DNA from: Microbispora rosea subsp. aerata
GTDB lineage: Bacteria > Actinomycetota > Actinomycetes > Streptosporangiales > Streptosporangiaceae
Assembly: GCF_014647835.1 (NCBI RefSeq)
Contig: NZ_BMPY01000018.1
Coordinates: 62,001 to 126,000, forward strand
DNA length: 64,000 bases
Direction of reading: 5' to 3'
Shown: positions 54,753-61,935 of the stretch, one piece after another
Layout of the letters: the number at the start of each line of letters is the position of its first letter
Numbering within the stretch: the first letter of the stretch is position 1
Program-made: the position numbers and the translations under genes
The notes under the pieces: generated by a model
What the model was told of the DNA's origin: nothing
The model's database searches: none
Seen by the model: only the letters and a program-made list of their open reading frames with translations

Positions 54753-55831
54753 GGATCGCGATCGTCGGCCCGACATATCCATACAAGGGCGGCGGCGCGC
54801 AGCACACGACCGAGCTGGCCCACCGGCTCCGGGCGCTCGGCCACGAGGTGGTCATCGAGTCGTGGCGGGCGCAGTATCCGTCGTTCCTGTATCCCGGGCA
54901 GCAGACGATCGACAGCCCCGAGGGCGAGCCGTACCCGGACACCCGCCGCGACCTCGACTGGCGGCGGCCGGACGGCTGGGTGGCCTGCGGGCGGCGGATG
55001 CGGGCGGCCGACCTCGTCGTGCTCGCCGTGCTCAGCCCGGTGCAGGTGCCCGCATACCTGGGCATCCTGTACGGCCTGCGCCGCCGGGCCCGTGTCGTCG
55101 CGCTGTGCCACAACGTGCTGCCGCACGAGAGCAAGCCGTACGACAGGCCGCTGATGAAGGCGCTGCTGCGCCGGGTGGACGGCGTGCTCGCCCACTCCGA
55201 GCAGCAGGCGGACCTCGCCCGCGCGCTCACCGCCGCGCCGGTGCGGGTGGCCGCGCTCGCGCCGCACCTGCCCGCGCGCGGCGTGCGGGAGACGGCGGGC
55301 GGCGAGCCGTACGGCAGGCTGCTGTTCTTCGGCATCGTCCGGCCCTACAAGGGGCTCGACCTGCTGCTCGAGGCGCTCGCGCAGGTGCCCGGGGTGCGGC
55401 TGACGGTGGCCGGCGAGTTCTGGGGCGGCCTGGAGGACACGCGGGCCCTGATCGCCCGGCTCGGCCTGGGCGACCGGGTCGAGATCCGGCCGGGATACGT
55501 GCCGGCCGAGGACGTGCCGGGCCTGTTCGCCGGGGCCGACGCGCTGGTGCTGCCGTACCGGTCGGCGACCGCCAGCCAGAACGTGTGGCTCGGTCACGAG
55601 CACGGCGTGCCGGTGATCGCCACCCGGGTCGGGGCGCTGCCCGACAACGTACGCGACGGGGTGGACGGCCTGCTGGTCGAGCCGGGCTCGGCCGGGGCGC
55701 TGGCGGAGGCGATCAAGCGGTTCTACGAGCCGGGCACGCCGCAGCGGCTGCGGGCGGGCGTCACGCCGGTCGACCCCGAGCCGCACTGGGCCGTCTATCT
55801 CGACACGTTGCTGGCCACGCCGGGGAGCTGA
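54749..55831 (+). CDS. Family 4 glycosyltransferase
   Basis: 360 aa, GT-B. Begins MRIAIVGPTYPYKGGGAQHT with the glycine-rich acceptor loop; FFGIVRPYKGLDLLLEALAQ binds the nucleotide, and LPYRSATASQNVWLGHEHGVPVIAT is the C-terminal signature with S-Q-N-V in place of the usual E-G-x-x-x-x-x-E spacing. GTG 54749 overlaps the stop of the GT2 gene (GTGTGA), so the two are coupled. Its 3' end overlaps the convergent UPF0104 gene by 37 bases. Confidence 0.92.
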   Translation: MRIAIVGPTYPYKGGGAQHTTELAHRLRALGHEVVIESWRAQYPSFLYPGQQTIDSPEGEPYPDTRRDLDWRRPDGWVACGRRMRAADLVVLAVLSPVQVPAYLGILYGLRRRARVVALCHNVLPHESKPYDRPLMKALLRRVDGVLAHSEQQADLARALTAAPVRVAALAPHLPARGVRETAGGEPYGRLLFFGIVRPYKGLDLLLEALAQVPGVRLTVAGEFWGGLEDTRALIARLGLGDRVEIRPGYVPAEDVPGLFAGADALVLPYRSATASQNVWLGHEHGVPVIATRVGALPDNVRDGVDGLLVEPGSAGALAEAIKRFYEPGTPQRLRAGVTPVDPEPHWAVYLDTLLATPGS

Positions 55832-56748
55832 CCGGAGGGGACGGCGCGGCCCCGGGCGAGCAGGAAGCCGAGCCCGGCCCAGGCGGCGTCGCCGACGGTG
55901 AACATCACACGCGACACCACCGCGATCGCCAGCGCCCTCGGCGTGTCGAGCACCGGCGCGAGCGCCACGACCATCGCGCCCTCCCGCACGCCGATCCCGG
56001 CGGGAACCACGACCGTGAGGATGCCCGTGGCCCACGCCAGCGCGTACGCCCCGGCCGCCACGGCGTACAGGGACGGCCCGGCGGGCCGCACGTCGCCGAC
56101 GAGGACCCACAGGTGCACGCCGTACACCAGCCAGCCGATCATCGTCCAGGCGGCGGCCTTGGCCAACCGCGCGCCGCTGAGCACGCGGTCGAGCGGCTCC
56201 TTGCGGGCGACGCGCAGGGCGAGGTTGAGCCCCCAGGTCATGACCCTGGGGTGGAGGCCGACGAGGATGACCGGGATCAGCGCGAGCAGCCACCACGCCT
56301 GGCTGGCGATCTGCCGGGACAGCGTGGCCGCGGCGAGGGCGAGCGCGCAGCCCAGGGAGGTCACCAGGCCGAGCGCGGTGGCGCTGAACGTCCGCCGGGG
56401 CGGCGCGCCGTGGTCGCGGGCCAGCTCCATCATCGCGGCGAACGCCCAGACCGAGCCGGGGATGTATTTGCCGAGCTGGCCGACGAACAGCACCCGGGCG
56501 GCCACGCGCAGCGGCAGGGGCGAGCCGAGCCCGGCGAGGATGTCGCGCCAGGCGACCAGCATGAACCAGAGCCCGGCGAGCACGGCGAGGAACGACCCGC
56601 CGAGCGACCACCACGACAGCCGCGACAGGGCGGCCGAGGTCTCCGTCCAGTTCCGGGCCAGCCCGTACGCCAGGAAGGCGAGCGCGACCAGGGCGAGCAG
56701 CACCCGCAGCAGCGGGCTGGAGCGCAGGCGGTTGAGCAGGCGCGGCAC
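55795..56748 (-). CDS. UPF0104 / flippase-like membrane protein
   Basis: 317 aa, about eight membrane helices. Hallmark FVGQLGKYIPGSVWAFAAMM and VPAGIGVREGAMVVAL are shared with lysylphosphatidylglycerol synthase membrane domains. Members without the synthase domain are thought to flip or bind lipids. It is a close paralogue of the gene at 57743, which lies in the opposite direction beyond a methyltransferase. GTG 56748. Likely role: moving a lipid-linked intermediate of the local pathway. Confidence 0.87.
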   Translation of the reverse strand: MPRLLNRLRSSPLLRVLLALVALAFLAYGLARNWTETSAALSRLSWWSLGGSFLAVLAGLWFMLVAWRDILAGLGSPLPLRVAARVLFVGQLGKYIPGSVWAFAAMMELARDHGAPPRRTFSATALGLVTSLGCALALAAATLSRQIASQAWWLLALIPVILVGLHPRVMTWGLNLALRVARKEPLDRVLSGARLAKAAAWTMIGWLVYGVHLWVLVGDVRPAGPSLYAVAAGAYALAWATGILTVVVPAGIGVREGAMVVALAPVLDTPRALAIAVVSRVMFTVGDAAWAGLGFLLARGRAVPSGQLPGVASNVSR

Positions 56749-56847
56749 GCGCCCCAGCGTAGAGCCTGAAGCTACTGATCGGTAGGTACGCCGCGCGGGA
56801 TATCCACAGGGCCGGGCGATCGGGAGACGGGGGCGGGGCGGGCACGG

Positions 56848-56891
56848 GTACTGTTGGGCAGCGTGACGACCAGGGTGAGCGGAGGACGACA
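56848..56891 (+). promoter_or_regulatory. Promoter and 10-codon upstream ORF of the methyltransferase
   Basis: TACTGT (56848-56853) lies eight bases before a GTG (56862). That GTG opens a ten-codon frame whose TGA overlaps the methyltransferase GTG (GTGA). A GGAGGA site also serves the main start, so coupling is possible but not required. Confidence 0.35.
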
Positions 56892-57746
56892 GTGAGCGGG
56901 GAACGCGCGGCCCAGCTCGAATACTCCGAGTTCCAGGCCGCGATGCTCGACGAGGACAAGCGCCGCAGGAAGGCCGCGAAGATCATCGCGGTGCTCGCGC
57001 ACTTCCTGGGCAGGGACGCCGCCAAGCCCGGCGAGGTGCTGGCCGGGCTGACCGTCGGCGACGTCGGGTGCTCGGCCGGGTTCATCGCCGACGAGCTGGC
57101 CGCCGCGGGCGCGCGCCGCACGCTCGGGCTCGACATCGACGTCCCCGGGCTGCGCAAGGCGGCCGGGCGCTTCGGCGGGCGGGTCGGGTTCGTCTGCGCC
57201 GACGGCTCACGCCTGCCGTTCCCGGACGGCTCGATCGACGTGCTGGTCTTCAACCACATCTACGAGCACGTGGTGGACCCCGACGCCGTGATCGCCGACA
57301 TGCACCGGGTGCTGTCCGACGACGGCGTGCTCTACCTGGGGCTGGGCAACCGGCTCGGCGTCATGGAGCCGCACTACAAGCTGCCCTTCCTGTCATACCT
57401 GCCGCCCGCCGCGGCCGACCGGTACGTGCGGGCGTTCGGCCGGGCCGACCACTACTACGAGCGCTTCCGCACCCGTCCCGGGCTGCGGCGGATGCTGGCG
57501 GACTTCCACGTGTGGGACTACACGTTCCCGGTGCTGGCCGCGCCCGAGCGGTTCGCCGGGGGCGAGCTGTTCCCCGGCGTCGTCGGGCGTGCCGCCAAGG
57601 CCACGCTGGCGCGGACCCCGCGCCCGGCGCTGCGGGCGCTGCTGCCGATCGTCCCCACCTATCTGTGGGTCGCGACCAAGACGCCCCGCCGCCCCCTCGG
57701 CGCGCCGCTGCCGCAGCCGCCCGAGCCGGTCCGCACGTCCCGATGA
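56892..57746 (+). CDS. SAM-dependent class I methyltransferase
   Basis: 284 aa. SAM-binding motif I is VGDVGCSAGFIADELAAAGA; the acidic end of strand 2 is GLDIDVPGL; VCADGSRLPFPDGSIDVLVF and NHIYEHVVDPDAVIADMHRV follow as in UbiE/COQ5-like enzymes. C-terminal 100 residues may bind a lipid or polyprenyl substrate (YKLPFLSYLPP). GTG 56892 has GGAGGAC. It is coupled to the downstream UPF0104 gene by an ATGA overlap. Substrate unknown, probably an envelope glycan or lipid. Confidence 0.9.
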   Translation: MSGERAAQLEYSEFQAAMLDEDKRRRKAAKIIAVLAHFLGRDAAKPGEVLAGLTVGDVGCSAGFIADELAAAGARRTLGLDIDVPGLRKAAGRFGGRVGFVCADGSRLPFPDGSIDVLVFNHIYEHVVDPDAVIADMHRVLSDDGVLYLGLGNRLGVMEPHYKLPFLSYLPPAAADRYVRAFGRADHYYERFRTRPGLRRMLADFHVWDYTFPVLAAPERFAGGELFPGVVGRAAKATLARTPRPALRALLPIVPTYLWVATKTPRRPLGAPLPQPPEPVRTSR

Positions 57747-58669
57747 GCCGCCGCAAGGCCGTACGCGCGCTGTTCCTGCTGGTGGCGCTGGGCTTCGGCG
57801 TCTGGGCGGTGGCGAGCCAGTGGACCGCCGTGGCCGACGGGTTCGCCCGGCTGTCGTGGGCGGAGCTCGCCGGCTCGCTGGCGGCGGTGCTCGGCGCGCT
57901 GCTGGCGGGCATGCTCATGTGGCGGGCGCTGCTCACCGACCTGGGGTCCCCGCTGGCGTTCGCCGACGCGTCCAAGATCTTCTTCGTGGGCCAGCTCGGC
58001 AAGTACATCCCCGGGTCGGTGTGGCCGATGCTCGCGCAGATGGAGATGGGCCGCGACCACGGCATCCCCCGTCCCCGCAGCGCGGCGGCCTTCTTCCTGA
58101 CCTACCCGATCTATCTCGGCACCGGCCTGCTGGTGGCCGTCGTCACGCTGCCGATGCTGGCCGGGCAGTCGGTCGCCCGATATGCCTGGCTGCTGCTGCT
58201 CGTGCCGGTGGCCGCCGTCGCCCTGCACCCCAAGGTGGTCAACGGCGTCATCGCGTTCGGGCTGCGCGTGCTGCGCCGCCCGCCGCTGGAACGGCCTCTC
58301 ACCCGGCGCGGCGTGCTCGTCGCCTGTGGCTGGGCGCTGGCGGGCTGGGCGGCGTACGGGGTGCACCTGGCGCTGATCGTGCACGGCCTCGGGGCGGGCG
58401 GGCCCTCGGCCGTGATCTTGAGCGTCGGCGCGTTCGCCCTCGCCTGGAGCCTGGGGTTCGTCTTCGTGCTCGCCCCCGCGGGCGCGGGCGTGCGGGAGGT
58501 CGCGATAGTGGCCGCGCTCGCCCCGGTGCTCGACCGGCCCGCGGCCATCGCCGCCGCGTTGTGCTCCCGGCTCATCGTGTCCGTCGGCGACCTGCTGTGC
58601 GCCGGCGCCGCCGGTCTGGCCTCCCGGCGCGCGGTCGGCACGCGGGAAGAACCCGCGGCCCGGGCCTGA
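57743..58669 (+). CDS. UPF0104 / flippase-like membrane protein, paralogue
   Basis: 308 aa with about eight membrane helices. Shares FFVGQLGKYIPGSVWPMLAQ, MGRDHGIPRPRSAAA and APAGAGVREVAIVAALAPVLDRP with the protein at 55795-56748. The ATG overlaps the methyltransferase stop (ATGA). Two such proteins around one methyltransferase suggest a duplicated, inverted pair with separate lipid substrates or a heteromeric complex (inference). Confidence 0.87.
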   Translation: MSRRKAVRALFLLVALGFGVWAVASQWTAVADGFARLSWAELAGSLAAVLGALLAGMLMWRALLTDLGSPLAFADASKIFFVGQLGKYIPGSVWPMLAQMEMGRDHGIPRPRSAAAFFLTYPIYLGTGLLVAVVTLPMLAGQSVARYAWLLLLVPVAAVALHPKVVNGVIAFGLRVLRRPPLERPLTRRGVLVACGWALAGWAAYGVHLALIVHGLGAGGPSAVILSVGAFALAWSLGFVFVLAPAGAGVREVAIVAALAPVLDRPAAIAAALCSRLIVSVGDLLCAGAAGLASRRAVGTREEPAARA

Positions 58670-58672
58670 TCC

Positions 58673-58704
58673 CGCGGAATCGCGCGCGGATCACGCGTTC
58701 CGCG
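58673..58704 (+). terminator. Hairpin after the UPF0104 gene
   Basis: CGCGGAA-CGCG-type arms pair as CGCGGAATCGCG with CGCGTTCCGCG, one bulged T. It starts four bases after the stop codon. Confidence 0.6.
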
Positions 58705-58740
58705 ATATGCCCCTCATCGGCCCGGAACGCCGGGGCCTAG

Positions 58741-59043
58741 GTGATCCACGCCCTCCACCACTCGATTCCGCCGGGTTCCGGCCTTGCCACGGTGGACACC
58801 GTCCACGACCTCGCCTCGTTCACCGACCCCGACCGGCACGACCATGTCCGGGTGACGCTGCCGGATGTCGGCGGCGCCGCCGCAGCCTGCACCGAGCCGC
58901 CCGACGCCGCCGGCGCCGCGCGGGCGCTGCGGGCGCCGCTGGAGTCGCCGGCCGTCGCGGGGGTCGGGCGTTCACGCGAGTTCATCAGACGGCACCAGGC
59001 CGGGGCCCGCGTCGTCGCCTGTCGGCGGGCCGTCGAAGGGTGA
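58741..59043 (+). CDS. Hypothetical ORF, doubtful
   Basis: 100 aa from GTG 58741. Third codon positions are GC-rich over the whole frame, in favour of coding, but there is no ribosome site, no membrane or signal segment and no motif I know. Composition is rich in Ala, Arg and Asp. It fills the gap between a terminator-like hairpin and the nucleotidyltransferase gene. The remaining bases to 59175 show nothing. Confidence 0.3.
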   Translation: MIHALHHSIPPGSGLATVDTVHDLASFTDPDRHDHVRVTLPDVGGAAAACTEPPDAAGAARALRAPLESPAVAGVGRSREFIRRHQAGARVVACRRAVEG

Positions 59044-59175
59044 GCCGTGAAACGTGCATGACCTGGTGTTCGGCGACCGCGGCGCAGGGCGCGCGTATCG
59101 TGCGGTTCCGCTCCGGCGGCGAAGCGCAGGGATGCCCGTCCGCGCCGGGGAGCCGTGCGCGGCGCTTGGCTAGGC

Positions 59176-59181
59176 TACCCT
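59176..59181 (+). promoter_or_regulatory. -10 box before the 59189 nucleotidyltransferase
   Basis: TACCCT lies seven bases before GTG 59189, another leaderless-type arrangement; a second TAGGCT overlaps upstream. Confidence 0.45.
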
Positions 59182-59188
59182 CGCGGCT

Positions 59189-60292
59189 GTGAGGGAGAGT
59201 TCTGTGCGGTCGCCGGACGGTCTCGAAGCGATCCTTTTGGTGGGCGGTCAAGGCACGCGTCTGCGACCGCTGACACTCAGCACGCCCAAGCCGCTGCTTC
59301 CGACCGCGGGGGTGCCCTTCCTCGCGCACCAACTGGCCAAGGCGCGGGCGTACGGGGTGCGCCGGGTGGTCTTCGCGACGTCCTACCGCGCCTCGATGTT
59401 CGGCGAGGCGTTCGGCGACGGGTCGGCCTTCGGCCTGGAGATCGTCTACATGACCGAGGACACTCCGCTCGGCACGGGCGGGGCGATCCGCAACGCCGCG
59501 CGGGCGCTGATCTCCCCGCCGCAGGCGCCGGTGCTCGTGCTGAACGGCGACATCCTGTCGGGCCACGACATCGGCGCGCAGGTGGACCTGCATGTCTCAC
59601 GGGGGGCCTCGGTGACCCTCCACCTCACGGAGGTGGACGACCCGTCGAGGTTCGGCTGCGTGCCGACCGACGAGGACGGCCGGGTCAGCGCCTTCCTGGA
59701 GAAGACCCCCAATCCCGTGACCAACCGGATCAACGCCGGCTGCTACGTGTTCCGGCGTTCGGTCATCGACACGATCCCCGAAGACCGGGTGGTCTCGGTG
59801 GAGCGGGAGACCTTCCCCGGGCTGATCGCGGCCGGTGAGCTGGTGCTCGGCTACGCCGACACGTCGTACTGGCTGGACGTGGGCACGCCGTCGGCGTTCG
59901 TGCAGGGCTCGGCCGACCTGGTGCTGGGCAAGCTCGCCTCGCCCGCCCTGCCGGGCCCGGTGGGCGAGAGCCTCCTGCTGGACGGGGCCGTCGTGTCGCC
60001 CGAGGCCAAGGTCACCGGCGGCACGGTCGTCGGCGCCGGGGCCACGGTCGAGGCCGGGGCGAGCGTGCGCGGCAGCGTGCTGTCGGAGGGCTGCCACATC
60101 GCGTCCGGCGCGACCGTCGTGGACTCGGTCGTCGGCGTCGGCGCCCGCGTCGCCTCGGGCGCCGTGCTGCGCCAGGTCGTGGTCGGCGACAACGCGGTCA
60201 TCGGCCCCGGCAACGAGCTCACTTCCGGCATGCGCGTGTGGCCCGGGGTCACGCTGCCCGAGTGCGCGGTCCGATTCTCCAGCGACGTGTGA
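59189..60292 (+). CDS. Mannose-1-phosphate guanylyltransferase-like nucleotidyltransferase
   Basis: 367 aa. N-terminal pyrophosphorylase: ILLVGGQGTRLRPLTLSTPKPLLP, VLNGDILSGHD, FLEKTPNPVTNRINAGCYVF and YWLDVGTPSAFVQG. C-terminal left-handed beta-helix repeats (GAVVSPEAKVTGGTVVGAGA, VVDSVVGVGARVASGAV). This is the GDP-mannose pyrophosphorylase type; glucose-1-phosphate is an alternative. It would supply GDP-mannose for the polyprenyl mannosyltransferase at 53820. alkA follows after 12 bases. Confidence 0.88.
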   Translation: MRESSVRSPDGLEAILLVGGQGTRLRPLTLSTPKPLLPTAGVPFLAHQLAKARAYGVRRVVFATSYRASMFGEAFGDGSAFGLEIVYMTEDTPLGTGGAIRNAARALISPPQAPVLVLNGDILSGHDIGAQVDLHVSRGASVTLHLTEVDDPSRFGCVPTDEDGRVSAFLEKTPNPVTNRINAGCYVFRRSVIDTIPEDRVVSVERETFPGLIAAGELVLGYADTSYWLDVGTPSAFVQGSADLVLGKLASPALPGPVGESLLLDGAVVSPEAKVTGGTVVGAGATVEAGASVRGSVLSEGCHIASGATVVDSVVGVGARVASGAVLRQVVVGDNAVIGPGNELTSGMRVWPGVTLPECAVRFSSDV

Positions 60293-60304
60293 CCGGCGCG
60301 GCGC

Positions 60305-61279
60305 ATGGCTGTCCACGCCACTCATGACACGGCCCTCCGCGAGCGGCGCTGGCGGCCGGACGCGCCGCTCGACGTCGCGCTGACGCTGTCGCCGCACCGG
60401 CGCGGCGGTGGCGACCCGGCCTGGCGGCGTACGCCGGACGGGGCGATCTGGCGCACCACGCGCACCCCCGAGGGGCCCGCCACGCTGCGCGTGACGGCGA
60501 GCGGCGGCGAGGTCGTCGGACAGGCGTGGGGGCCGGGCGCCGATTGGGTGCTGGAGACGCTCCCGTCGCTGTTGGGCGCCGAGGACGACGTGGCGGGCTT
60601 CGCCGCGATGCTCGCGCGGCTCACCCGCTCGGGCGACGCTCGGCAGGCCCGCGCCGCCGCGTTCGTCGCGGGCCTGGCCGGGCGCGCCGCCGGGCTGCGG
60701 ATCGGGCGTTCACTGCGGGTCTTCGAGGCGCTCGCGCCCGCCGTGCTGGAGCAGAAGGTCGTCGGCAGGGAGGCGTGGCGGGCCTGGCGCCACCTCATGC
60801 GCCGGTACGGCGAGCCGGCCCCCGGCCCGGCCCCCGAGGGCATGTACGTCATCCCGCCGCCGGAGGTGTGGCGCGCGATCCCGTCGTGGGAGTGGCACCG
60901 GGCGGGCACGGAGGCCGTACGGGCACGGACGATCGTCAACGCGGCCCGGCACGCCGAGAAGCTGGAGCGCACCACGCCCGCGTCGGCGGAGGCGGACCGC
61001 CTGCTGCGGGCGCTGCCCGGGATCGGGGTGTGGACGTCCGCCGAGGTGCGCCAGCGGGCCCACGGCGACCCGGACGCCCCGAGCGTGGGCGACTTCCACC
61101 TGCCGGGCATCGTCGGCTACGCGCTGACCGGGCGGAAGACCGACGACGTCGGCATGCTCGAACTGCTCGAACCGTTCCGGGGCCACCGCCACCGCGTGGT
61201 CAGGCTGATCGAGCTCAGCGGCGTCAGGCCGCCGGCGCGGGGCCCTCGCATGGCCCCTCGCGACTATCGGGCGTTCTAA
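60305..61279 (+). CDS. DNA-3-methyladenine glycosylase II (AlkA type)
   Basis: Excises alkylated bases from DNA. 324 aa; N-terminal TATA-like half, then the helix-hairpin-helix LRALPGIGVWTSAEVRQRA with the catalytic Asp in PSVGDFHLPGIVGY. LEQKVVGREAWRAWRHLMRR is the typical approach helix. ATG 60305; it is probably cotranscribed with the nucleotidyltransferase. Its C-terminal codons and stop (PRDYRAF) lie in a 44-bp repeat duplicated 97 bp downstream. Confidence 0.88.
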   Translation: MAVHATHDTALRERRWRPDAPLDVALTLSPHRRGGGDPAWRRTPDGAIWRTTRTPEGPATLRVTASGGEVVGQAWGPGADWVLETLPSLLGAEDDVAGFAAMLARLTRSGDARQARAAAFVAGLAGRAAGLRIGRSLRVFEALAPAVLEQKVVGREAWRAWRHLMRRYGEPAPGPAPEGMYVIPPPEVWRAIPSWEWHRAGTEAVRARTIVNAARHAEKLERTTPASAEADRLLRALPGIGVWTSAEVRQRAHGDPDAPSVGDFHLPGIVGYALTGRKTDDVGMLELLEPFRGHRHRVVRLIELSGVRPPARGPRMAPRDYRAF

Positions 61280-61404
61280 CCTCGTCCGCCGCGCCGGCCG
61301 CCGCCCCGCGACATCGGGCGTTTTGACGTCGGCCGCCGCGTCCCGCGTGGCTCCTCGCGCCTATCGGGCGTTCTAACCTCGTCCGCCGCGCCGGCCGCCG
61401 CCCC
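61264..61404 (+). repeat. 44-bp direct repeat at the end of alkA
   Basis: 61264-61307 and 61361-61404 are identical over 44 bases; a third, diverged partial copy lies between (61308-61345). Copy 1 contains the alkA stop; copy 2 contains the 3' end of the convergent secreted-protein gene. Confidence 0.95.
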
Positions 61405-61789
61405 CAGCCCGCATGCTCTGGTTGATCCCGCAGTCGTCGATCCCCGCGACGCATCTGCCGTTGAGGGTGTTGGTGAAGGCGCTGACGCTCGTCTTCTGCT
61501 GGATGCCGGCGGTCGTCACGCCGTTGTTGCCCGCGGGGGCGTTCACGGTGCGCTTGCCCGAGGTGAGCTGCCAGACGGCGCTGGCGATGGCGGGGCCGTT
61601 GGCCGTGTTGCGACCGCCGGTGACCTGTGTGGCGCCGCCCTTGCCCCGTCCGTCGCCGTGTCCGGCCTGCGGCGCGGCCAGCGCCGGGGCCGCCGCTGCC
61701 AGCGACATCCCGATGACGAGGGCCGCGACGGCCGGCGGCCGGACCCCCGAGACCGGACAAAACACGCTAAGTATCCTTATAGTCGTCAT
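61373..61789 (-). CDS. Small secreted protein of unknown function
   Basis: 138 aa. Signal peptide VAALVIGMSLAAAAPALAAP cleaved after ALA. Mature protein of about 95 residues is Gly/Asn/Thr-rich (NTANGPAIASAVWQLTSGKR, NAPAGNNGVTTAGIQQKTS), has two cysteines in GRCVAGIDDCGINQS that probably pair, and ends in a Gly/Arg tail encoded by the duplicated 44-bp repeat. ATG 61789 has AGGGAAA. No family recognised; it may be a surface or exopolymer-associated protein. Confidence 0.7.
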   Translation of the reverse strand: MTTIRILSVFCPVSGVRPPAVAALVIGMSLAAAAPALAAPQAGHGDGRGKGGATQVTGGRNTANGPAIASAVWQLTSGKRTVNAPAGNNGVTTAGIQQKTSVSAFTNTLNGRCVAGIDDCGINQSMRAGGGGRRGGRG

Positions 61790-61923
61790 CGTTTCCCTGC
61801 CGATGCGTTGATCCCGTCCCACCGTCGATACCCTCCGGTCGCAAAGGCCCCGGCAGCCCCACGCCACGACTCCTCCCGTACGGGTCGCGGGGGGCTGGGT
61901 GCGCCCGGCGGACTCACGCCCCG

Positions 61924-61929
61924 TAGGGT
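61924..61929 (+). promoter_or_regulatory. -10 box of a probable leaderless fbiC promoter
   Basis: TAGGGT lies six bases before ATG 61936, with no ribosome site between. Confidence 0.55.
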
Positions 61930-61935
61930 GCGCCT

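Noticed and set aside
56800-56808. DnaA box (ATATCCACA)
   Set aside because: A single near-match without a cluster, AT-rich region or dnaA/dnaN genes; not an origin.
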